The translations under genes were made by a program, and so were the position numbers. The notes beneath the pieces were generated by a model. It ran no database searches and was not told where the DNA came from. It was given only the letters and a program-made list of their open reading frames with translations. Below, in pieces: positions 16,641 through 22,458 of a stretch of 43,685 nt of DNA; within the stretch, counting starts at the first letter, position 1; each line of letters opens with the position of its first letter. The stretch spans positions 1-43,685 of the forward strand of contig CALDIB010000012.1 in assembly GCA_937902125.1 (NCBI GenBank), read 5' to 3'. Origin of the DNA: an uncultured Treponema sp. (lineage in GTDB: Bacteria > Spirochaetota > Spirochaetia > Treponematales > Treponemataceae).

Positions 16641-17987
16641 TTATCGGTAGAAGGACAGAGCGTTGTTGTAAACGTCTTCTATCACTCGAAGCGCTCCTGT
16701 GTAGCCCAAATAGTTTGTGGTCAGCACAAGCTTGAGCGCCATGGGATGAGCGGCTTCCACAAAGCAATAATTTTTTTCTTTTGCCAAATCGCTGTCCCAG
16801 TCGGCGCCGATTATCAAGCCCTTTCCTTCGCGCTCTATTCCGCGAATTATTTCGGCGGCCTTTCCCGCGTCGGGAAGAAACTGCGCGCTGATTTTTCTTT
16901 TTTCGCTAATTGAAAGCAAGTCGTCCAAAATCGCCTGCTGGTATTTTTGCGGCGTGTTGTCCACGATGAATTGCTCGGCGGGAACGATTCCTGTTTCATG
17001 CAACAAAAAGCGGGAAAGGCCTACGACATAGCCCGCGTCGTGAATGATGTGCGCGAATCGTGGAAGGCCGTAGCGGAATTCCAAAAGGAAGGTGGCCAAG
17101 TTGTCTATCTCTTCGTAGTATGAGTCAATTTGATGCTGAATGAATTTCTTTGCCTTCTCTACGTCGATTTCAGCCCCGTGTGAAACGGCAAAATCCAACA
17201 CGCCGTTCAAAAAGGCCGTGGTTGCGTTGTCGCCAATAGGAACGGAATGATACCAATAATATTCTTGGTCGTAGCGCGCCTTTAGGTTGTCCGCTATTGT
17301 CTTTCCGTACCAAGGCGAAATCAAAATATTGAAGTTGGCGCGGGGGATTTGCTGCCACTCCTTTACTCCCTTGCAGTCTGGGCCGAACAAAACATGAACC
17401 TTAAGGCCAAGGCCTTTGAGAAGGCGGCGGCATTCGGCCAGGTTGCCTTTCCAAAAGGGGTCTTGAAAAGGGATGCTTGCTATTAAGTTCACCGTGTTCT
17501 TTTCGCTTCTTGGCTCGTTCTCATCCTCAAAGCGGGTGACATATTGGTCGATAATCGCGTTCACCACGGAGGAATGGGAAACATAATTGTTGGACTTGAA
17601 GCCCGGCGTGTCCACCGCGACAATGGGCTTTCCCTGCGCCGCGAATTCGTCCACTACGCTTTGAATGTCGTCGCCGACAATTCCGCCGGTACAGCCTGTC
17701 ATAACAACTTGCAAGTCGGTGTCCAAAACCTTGTAGGTGTTTTCAATGTTTTCCCGCAAATGCTTAACGCCGCCAAAGACAACTTCTTTTTCTGTAAAAG
17801 CGGTGCAAGGGCTTGTGGAGCCGCCCGCGTAGCCTTTAGACCGCTCAAAAAAGCCGCTTATCATTTCTCCGCAGCCAGGGCCGGAATGCAAAATCGGAAC
17901 GGCCTTTGGAATGGCCACGACAGTTTGCAAAGCGCCAATCGCGCAAGTATATCTTTCTTGTTCAATCGAACCTGTGTAATTCGCCAT
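16641..17987 (-). CDS. NifK-like beta subunit (candidate MarK)
   Basis: Beta subunit of a nitrogenase-like heterotetramer, 448 aa, shorter than NifK (about 520) because the N-terminal extension is missing. The three P-cluster cysteines align with NifK C70/C95/C153: C15 (RYTCAIGA), C39 (HSGPGC) and C99 (GCTGGIVGDD). SPCTAFTEKEVVFGG (59-73) matches the NifK segment before the conserved VFGG. The central domain has the expected LIASIPFQDP and FGPDCKGVKEWQQIP strands. Shine-Dalgarno GGAGAAC. It follows the NifD-like gene across a 141-nt gap with a duplicated leader and is adjacent to the NifX-domain gene. It cannot be NifN because no second DK pair is present in the window. Confidence 0.88.
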   Translation of the reverse strand: MANYTGSIEQERYTCAIGALQTVVAIPKAVPILHSGPGCGEMISGFFERSKGYAGGSTSPCTAFTEKEVVFGGVKHLRENIENTYKVLDTDLQVVMTGCTGGIVGDDIQSVVDEFAAQGKPIVAVDTPGFKSNNYVSHSSVVNAIIDQYVTRFEDENEPRSEKNTVNLIASIPFQDPFWKGNLAECRRLLKGLGLKVHVLFGPDCKGVKEWQQIPRANFNILISPWYGKTIADNLKARYDQEYYWYHSVPIGDNATTAFLNGVLDFAVSHGAEIDVEKAKKFIQHQIDSYYEEIDNLATFLLEFRYGLPRFAHIIHDAGYVVGLSRFLLHETGIVPAEQFIVDNTPQKYQQAILDDLLSISEKRKISAQFLPDAGKAAEIIRGIEREGKGLIIGADWDSDLAKEKNYCFVEAAHPMALKLVLTTNYLGYTGALRVIEDVYNNALSFYR

Positions 17988-17993
17988 TTTATC

Positions 17994-18122
17994 GTTCTCC
18001 TTTTAACGCGGCTGTTTTTGCAAGCCATGCGAGCAAAAATGTTGCCGCTTATGCGGCGGACAAACAATCGCTGTCTTGGCGGCAATTATGTCGCCGCTAG
18101 TTCTCCTTTTAGCGCGGCTGTT
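17994..18122 (-). repeat. Hairpin element flanked by 23-bp direct repeats, carrying the NifK-like leader twice
   Basis: GTTCTCCTTTTA(A/G)CGCGGCTGTT occurs at 17994-18016 and 18100-18122 (22 of 23 identical). Read on the minus strand it includes the Shine-Dalgarno AAAAGGAGAAC, so the operon has a decoy ribosome-binding site without a start codon upstream of the real one. Between the copies sit GCCGC-TTAT-GCGGC and an outer TTGCCGC/GCGGCAA pairing (18042-18085). It looks like a small element inserted with target duplication, or a tandem duplication later filled in. Confidence 0.65.
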
Positions 18123-18128
18123 CGAGCG

Positions 18129-19589
18129 CTATTTGACTTGGAAAAAGTCAGTTTGCTGGGTGAGCCACCATTTGGTGTAGGGTTTCAACGCGTGCTTTTG
18201 GAAGTTCTTGACAAACTCATCGTTTTCAATTGTGTCCACAATCATCTTTCCGTATTTGACAAGGCCCTCGTAACCCATTCCCGCGTGCTCGTCGCCAACA
18301 AGCAAGCTTGGAATGCCTAGCTTTGCGCCCCACAAGGTCATGCCGCCGTGGCGCGCCAGCATTACGTCAGGATGAACTTTTACAAGCGCGTTGACCAATT
18401 CAAATTCCTGCTTGTTGCAAACATTGAAGCGAGGAACGTCGCCGTAGTCGCCGACGCGCTGTTTTAGTTGGTCGTTTTCCGCGCGGCCTGAGTCAAATTC
18501 CGCGTCATGGTGGAAGACCGAAGCGCCGGCGGCTGTCAAGCCAAGCTCGCCGATGATGTCCAAGAGCGCGTGCCCGTGCGCCGCGCCGGCCGCCACATAA
18601 GCCGTTTTTCCAGAAAGCTTTTTTCTTATCTCTTCAATTTGCGGAAGATACTTTTCCTTTTTTTCGGCGATGACTTTTTCAGCGACGTCCTCCTTGCCCA
18701 AAAGTTTTCCAAGCGCGCGGAACCATCGGTCTGTCTGCGCTATTCCGTACGGCGGCGCGGAGGGAAGTTCGGGCACGCCGAATTCCTGCTCCAAAACCGC
18801 GCCCAAATATGTTCCCAATGTGGAACAGGCTTGGACGGTGGCGCAGGCTTCGCCGGCCTTGCTCAGTTCTTCCACCGTGTTGAATGGAGTCAAATAATTG
18901 GGCTTGGCTCCGAATGGCGCGAACCAGTCCGCGAAGGCGTCGCTTCCCCAAAAGTTTATGACGTTGATCATGTCGGAACGATGCTTGTCGGATTTCTTGA
19001 TGATTTTGCGCGCGAATCCGTGGTAGGCCGCGTCAAAACCTGTCGTCCAAACTTTGGAACGGAAGCCTTCGCAAGTTATTCCGACTACGGGAATTCCCAA
19101 TTCTTCTTGGGCCTGGTCGCAAACGCTTTGAACGTCGTCGCCCACAATGCCAACCGCGCAAGTGGTCAATACAAAAATCGCGGCCGGCTTTACCCTTTCG
19201 TATACAGAGCGAATCGTTGCCTCTAGCTTGGCGTTGCCGCCGTAAACCGTATCCTTTTCCTGGAGGTTTGTCGAAAAAATTCGGCGCTGGCGGTTGGTCT
19301 TGTTTCTAAGATAGGCGTTAACCCTGTATGTCATGTTGAATTCATGCAAGCAAGAAGAACAGCCTACAGGTCCGTGCGAAATTACGGCGGCGTCGGTTAT
19401 CATTGAAACCATGCAGCCGGCGCGAGCGGTGGAGCAGCCAACGCATTGCGTGAATTTTCGATTGTGGTCTTTTATGCCCGATTCCGAAAGCTTGACCAAG
19501 TCATCGGCGTTCCCTAAAAAGCCGGTGATTGAATTGATTCGTATCTCTCGAATTTGCACATCGGGCAAAGACAAGTTTACTGTAGACAT
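18129..19589 (-). CDS. NifD-like catalytic subunit (candidate MarD)
   Basis: Alpha subunit of a nitrogenase-like reductase, 486 aa (NifD about 490). P-cluster ligands align with NifD: C52 (near C62), C77 in SHGPVGC (C88) and C144 in TTCAVGIVGDD (C154). C255 in QACSTLG aligns gap-free with cofactor cysteine C275 of NifD up to the following GVP (G-I-P). GMGYEG (437-442) aligns with HGYDG; the exact counterpart of cofactor histidine H442 is unclear, with H435 a candidate. Extra cysteines C49, C59 and C80 surround the P-cluster ligands. Shine-Dalgarno AAGGAGAAG. The cofactor and sulfur gene context favour a methylthio-alkane-reductase-like enzyme over nitrogenase. Confidence 0.88.
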   Translation of the reverse strand: MSTVNLSLPDVQIREIRINSITGFLGNADDLVKLSESGIKDHNRKFTQCVGCSTARAGCMVSMITDAAVISHGPVGCSSCLHEFNMTYRVNAYLRNKTNRQRRIFSTNLQEKDTVYGGNAKLEATIRSVYERVKPAAIFVLTTCAVGIVGDDVQSVCDQAQEELGIPVVGITCEGFRSKVWTTGFDAAYHGFARKIIKKSDKHRSDMINVINFWGSDAFADWFAPFGAKPNYLTPFNTVEELSKAGEACATVQACSTLGTYLGAVLEQEFGVPELPSAPPYGIAQTDRWFRALGKLLGKEDVAEKVIAEKKEKYLPQIEEIRKKLSGKTAYVAAGAAHGHALLDIIGELGLTAAGASVFHHDAEFDSGRAENDQLKQRVGDYGDVPRFNVCNKQEFELVNALVKVHPDVMLARHGGMTLWGAKLGIPSLLVGDEHAGMGYEGLVKYGKMIVDTIENDEFVKNFQKHALKPYTKWWLTQQTDFFQVK

Positions 19590-19621
19590 GTTCTTCTCCT
19601 TCTAGAAAGAAATTACGGAAG

Positions 19622-19684
19622 TTCGCGCGACAGCGCGAATGTTGCCGCCTATTGCGGATTGATAATTAAAAAATCAATCCGCAA
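19622..19684 (-). repeat. Paired hairpins upstream of the NifD-like gene
   Basis: TTCGCGC-GACA-GCGCGAA (19622-19639) and the perfect 12-bp inverted repeat TTGCGGATTGAT / ATCAATCCGCAA (19652-19663 / 19673-19684). They lie between the metQ terminator-like hairpin and the NifD-like Shine-Dalgarno, and no strong promoter is visible among them. They may protect the 5' end of a processed mRNA for the nitrogenase-like genes. Confidence 0.6.
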
Positions 19685-19685
19685 A

Positions 19686-19732
19686 AAGAGCGAGTCAAGG
19701 CTTTAAGCGGCAGGCGCGCCTTGACCGCTCTT
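19686..19732 (-). terminator. Terminator-like hairpin after metQ (repeat family member)
   Basis: On the minus strand AAGAGCG pairs with CGCTCTT outside, TCAAGG with CCTTGA inside, and the stem is followed by TTTTTGC. The stem starts within the metQ stop codon. The interior resembles the hairpin at 22356-22400 (shared core GAGTCAAGGCTTTAAGCGG on the plus strand), while the outer stems differ. It probably stops or attenuates transcription between metNIQ and the NifD-like gene. Confidence 0.7.
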
Positions 19733-20543
19733 ATTTTACCGGAATGACGGCTCCGTTATATTTGTTCTTTATCCAATTCTGAACGTCGTCGCTGAGCAAA
19801 ACTTTGACCAGCTTTTGTATGGCCGAATCGTTGGCGCGGGAAGCCTTTGTTACGATGATGTTTCCGTAGGGGCTGTCGGCGGCTTCCTGAGCCAAGATGT
19901 TTGTCTTGATTCCTGACTCCAATATTTTGTTGGTGTTGTTGACGAACAAGTCGTAGTCCGCCCTGGTTGGGATTATTTGATAGGCATTGATTTCAACCAA
20001 CTTGACTGGCTTTAAGTATTCCACGATGTCGCCTGTGTTCGCGTCAAGCGCGCTCAAAGAATGTTCGTTCAAGCGAATGAAGCCTTTGTCGTTCAAGAGC
20101 TTTAGGCCGCGGTATTCATTTGTTCCGTCGTTGGGAAGCGCGATTACAGCGTTTGCGGGAGCGTCCTCAAGCTTGGTGTATTTGTCAGAGTAAAGGGAAA
20201 TTGGCTCCACGTGAATCGCGGCCACGCTCACCAAATCCCAGCCGTTCTGCTTGTTGACAGAATCAAGGTAGGGTTTGTGCTGGAAGTAGTTGAAGTCCGC
20301 CTCTCCATTAAACGTTTTTTCATTTCCCAATTCGTCGGAAGCGTCCTGCAAGGTGACAACCTTGATTCCTTCCTTTAACAAAGCGGGGGCGGCGTAGTCG
20401 ATTATTTCTTGGTGCGGAACCAAGTCGATGATTCCCTTTAGCGTGACGATTCCGTCTTTAGAAGCGGAGGCTTCCTTTTTTGCGCATGAAGCCAACGCCA
20501 AAACGGCGGCTATTCCAATGATTAGGGCGATTGCTTTTTTCAT
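19731..20543 (-). CDS. metQ: MetQ-type substrate-binding lipoprotein
   Basis: Periplasmic binding lipoprotein of a methionine-type ABC importer, NlpA family, 270 aa. The lipobox is LASC with acylated C20 after the signal MKKAIALIIGIAAVLA. Typical MetQ features: LVPHQEIIDYAAPALLKEGI, FNYFQHKPYLD, PNDGTNEYRGLKLLNDKGFI. The ATG at 20543 has the Shine-Dalgarno AGGAGAGAG; the open frame upstream to 20696 lies partly in metI and is rejected. NlpA-family proteins bind L-Met, D-Met or Met-containing peptides; here an organosulfur substrate of the neighbouring reductase is also conceivable. A terminator-like hairpin follows. Confidence 0.9.
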   Translation of the reverse strand: MKKAIALIIGIAAVLALASCAKKEASASKDGIVTLKGIIDLVPHQEIIDYAAPALLKEGIKVVTLQDASDELGNEKTFNGEADFNYFQHKPYLDSVNKQNGWDLVSVAAIHVEPISLYSDKYTKLEDAPANAVIALPNDGTNEYRGLKLLNDKGFIRLNEHSLSALDANTGDIVEYLKPVKLVEINAYQIIPTRADYDLFVNNTNKILESGIKTNILAQEAADSPYGNIIVTKASRANDSAIQKLVKVLLSDDVQNWIKNKYNGAVIPVK

Positions 20544-20602
20544 TTTCTCTCTCCTTTTTTTTTGTGAACATGGGACTTGCAAATTTATTGCCGCTTGTTC
20601 AC

Positions 20603-21313
20603 CTAAATTAATCCTCTTGTTTTTAAAATTTTGTTTGACACAAAATTTCCAACGGTCTGGACAAATTGAACGATTGCCACAAGAATGTAAATGCAAGCGA
20701 GCAACTTGTCGTGCTGAAAGCGCTGGTAGCCGTAACGGACGGCCACGTCTCCGATTCCGCCAGCGCCAAACATTCCGGCAAGCGCCGTCATTGAAAGAAC
20801 GGCTATCACTGTTATGGTCAAGCCGCGAATCAACGATGGCAATGTTTCTGGCAGCAGCGCGTGGAAAATTATTTGCAAGTTTGAAGCGCCTACGGATTTT
20901 GCCGCCTCAATCTTGCCCTTGCTTATTTCCAACAAGCTGCTTTCAACAACGCGCGCGTACATCGGAATGCAACTTGCGGCAATCGCCACAATGCAGGGAT
21001 TGGCGCCGTAACTTTTGCCAAACAAAAAACGCGCCAAAGGAATGAGCATAATTATCATCACCATTTGCGGCAAAGAGCGCAGCGTGTTGATAATCCAACC
21101 CCAAACCTTGTATACGGAACTGATTGGAAAAAGTCCGTCGGGGCTTGTCACAGTCAACAAGACTCCCAGCGCCAGTCCAAGCGCCAAAACAATCAGGCTG
21201 GCCAAAACCGTCATGTATAGCGTGTCGAAAATTGAAGGCCAAAGTTTCGACCATATTTCGGCGGAAACTGACGATCGCAAAACCGCCCACAAACTGTTGT
21301 CAAGCAAACTCAT
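20603..21313 (-). CDS. metI: MetI-type ABC permease
   Basis: Inner-membrane permease of the methionine-type importer, 236 aa with about five transmembrane helices. The coupling-helix motif EAAKSVGASNLQIIFHALLPE and the GLGxG-like GMFGAGGIGDVAVRYGY are diagnostic for MetI. Shine-Dalgarno AAGGAG 6 nt before the ATG. It is the second gene of metNIQ. In the gap to metQ, GTGAAC and GTTCAC flank a loop just before metQ's Shine-Dalgarno. Confidence 0.92.
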   Translation of the reverse strand: MSLLDNSLWAVLRSSVSAEIWSKLWPSIFDTLYMTVLASLIVLALGLALGVLLTVTSPDGLFPISSVYKVWGWIINTLRSLPQMVMIIMLIPLARFLFGKSYGANPCIVAIAASCIPMYARVVESSLLEISKGKIEAAKSVGASNLQIIFHALLPETLPSLIRGLTITVIAVLSMTALAGMFGAGGIGDVAVRYGYQRFQHDKLLACIYILVAIVQFVQTVGNFVSNKILKTRGLI

Positions 21314-21341
21314 AGTTTCTCCTTAAGCTTCAGCCTCTCAA

Positions 21342-22130
21342 TTAGATTGTATACATTCCATTTTCCTGCGCGTTTTGCGTGTTCAAATGGAAGAATACTT
21401 TTGAGAACAACTCTCCTGTGCGGCTTTCTGGATTGCTGAAAATGTTTCGGACGCTTCCTTCCTCAACAATTTTTCCTTCTTCCAGAACAGCCATTCTTTG
21501 GCAAGTGTATTTAACCGCCTCAAGCTCGTGAGTTATCATCAAAATTGTTATGCCGGTTTTTTCGTTTATTTCTTTGAGCAAATCCAAAATTTGCAAAGTT
21601 GTTTGCGGGTCAAGGGCGCTGGTCGCTTCGTCGCTGAGCAAAAGGTCAGGATTGTTGATGAGCGCCCGGGCGATTCCCACCCGCTGCTTTTGGCCGCCGC
21701 TCAAGGCCCCGGGGTAAACGTCAAGCTTGTCGCCAAGGCCCACCAGTTCCGCCGTTTCAAGGACGCGGCGCTTTATTTCGGATTTTTTCACGCCGTCAAT
21801 CGCAAGGGGAAAGGCGATGTTTTTGTAAACCGTTTTGGCCTCAAACAAATTGAACGTTTGAAAAATCATTCCGATTTTTCGCCGGGCCTTTCGCAAGTCT
21901 TTTTTTCCCAGGGAAAGAATGTCGGTTTTGTCGATTAGGATGGAACCCTTGTCAGGAGTTTCCAAGCGGTTCACGCAACGGGCCAAAGTTGACTTTCCAG
22001 CGCCTGAAAAGCCGATGATTCCAAAAATTTCGCCCTTAAAAATTGAAAGGTTCACGCCCCTCAAAACCGGCAATTCCTTTCCGTGAGGATAATAACTTTT
22101 GTAAAGGTCCGAAATTTGGATGTAAGCCAT
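21342..22130 (-). CDS. metN: MetN-type ABC ATPase lacking the NIL regulatory domain
   Basis: Cytoplasmic ATPase of the methionine-type importer. 262 aa, about 80 shorter than classical MetN: the C-terminal ACT-like NIL domain that senses internal methionine is absent. Walker A GFSGAGKS (40-47), signature LSGGQKQR, Walker B LLLSDEATSALD and the switch histidine in MITHELE are all intact. The GIIGFSGAGKSTLARCVNRLE stretch is typical of MetN. First gene of the operon; its ATG lies right after a 12-bp inverted-repeat arm. Losing the NIL domain should remove trans-inhibition by methionine, which fits a transporter whose cargo is not simply methionine. Confidence 0.87.
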   Translation of the reverse strand: MAYIQISDLYKSYYPHGKELPVLRGVNLSIFKGEIFGIIGFSGAGKSTLARCVNRLETPDKGSILIDKTDILSLGKKDLRKARRKIGMIFQTFNLFEAKTVYKNIAFPLAIDGVKKSEIKRRVLETAELVGLGDKLDVYPGALSGGQKQRVGIARALINNPDLLLSDEATSALDPQTTLQILDLLKEINEKTGITILMITHELEAVKYTCQRMAVLEEGKIVEEGSVRNIFSNPESRTGELFSKVFFHLNTQNAQENGMYTI

Positions 22131-22132
22131 TC

Positions 22133-22255
22133 TCTAAAGTTCTCCCGGCGCTTCTCCCCGCCGTTTCGGCCAAGCAGAACTAAAGTTGAAGAATTGGGCC
22201 GTTGTAAAAACCTAGTAAACCGATAGGTATTTATGTTTACAATGAGAACTTTAGA
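22133..22255 (-). promoter_or_regulatory. Structured metN leader closed by a 12-bp inverted repeat
   Basis: TCTAAAGTTCTC (22133-22144) and GAGAACTTTAGA (22244-22255) are perfect reverse complements, 99 nt apart. The inner arm ends 2 nt before the metN ATG and includes the A-G-rich ribosome-binding region. Inside are further stems: TTGTAAA/TTTACAA, CGGCC/GGCCG, GCCG-AAA-CGGC and CGGCG/CGCCG with a GGGAGAAG loop. If transcription starts upstream of 22255 this is a translation-controlling leader of riboswitch type. I see none of the SAM-I, SAM-II or SAM-III signatures. Confidence 0.55.
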
Positions 22256-22304
22256 ATTTATTTCCTATTTTGTCAATAGGTTTACTATAAAATATTTTTA
22301 TCAA
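22211..22304 (-). promoter_or_regulatory. metN operon promoter region with GTTTAC boxes and a palindrome
   Basis: TTGACA (minus strand, 22276-22271), 17-nt spacer and TAAAGT (22253-22248) form one promoter candidate. The -35 lies in the palindrome CCTATT-TTGTC-AATAGG (22264-22280). A second AT-rich candidate (TTGATA at 22304-22299, TATAGT at 22289-22284, poor spacing) would be needed for the whole 12-bp stem to be transcribed. GTTTAC occurs three times: 22280-22285, 22235-22240 and inverted at 22215-22220. Likely binding sites for an unknown sulfur-responsive repressor. Confidence 0.5.
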
Positions 22305-22326
22305 CACCCATAAAAAAAAGCTATTG

Positions 22327-22443
22327 CCGCTTGACAATGTTAGGCAAGCGGCAAAACGAACGAGTCAAGGCTTTAAGCGGAGCGCGCCTTGACCGTTCGT
22401 ATCATCAAGCCGCTTGACAATTTTAGGCAAGCGGCAAAACGAA
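22327..22443. repeat. Two near-identical 35-nt hairpin repeats
   Basis: GCCGCTTGACAAT(G/T)TTAGG, continuing CAAGCGGCAAAACGAA, occurs at 22327-22361 and 22409-22443 with one difference. Each folds as a CCGCTTG/CAAGCGG hairpin. A third copy of the middle part, GACAATGTTAGG, overlaps the bioB stop codon at 22452-22463. The pattern suggests that the element duplicated the end of the bioN-bioB gene. Confidence 0.65.
22356..22400 (-). terminator. Terminator-like hairpin after the biotin operon (repeat family member)
   Basis: ACGAACG (22356-22362) pairs with CGTTCGT (22394-22400), and TCAAGG with CCTTGA inside; on the minus strand the stem is followed by TTTTGCC. The core GAGTCAAGGCTTTAAGCGG is identical to that of the hairpin after metQ at 19686-19732, but the outer arms are different and still self-complementary. 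Confidence 0.65.
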
Positions 22444-22458
22444 GGATAATGGACAATG

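Noticed and set aside
12317..19589. A canonical nitrogen-fixing nif cluster
   Set aside because: No nifE, nifN, nifV, nifQ, Mo or V transport, delta subunit or PII-type genes in the window, and flanking genes are all sulfur metabolism. True nitrogenase activity cannot be excluded from sequence alone, but it is the less economical reading.
14407..19589. A coenzyme F430 (CfbCD) or chlorophyll (BchLNB) nitrogenase-like reductase
   Set aside because: Those systems lack NifB and a carbide cofactor; here NifB is present and the D subunit keeps the cofactor cysteine and both subunits keep P-cluster cysteines.
22211..22245. A second BirA operator near metN (TTGTAAAC and GGTTTAC halves)
   Set aside because: Half-sites and spacing differ from the operator at birA, and the metN genes are not biotin-related; more likely sites for another regulator.
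22133..22255. SAM-I riboswitch upstream of metN
   Set aside because: No S-box core motifs were found; only the general leader architecture is riboswitch-like.
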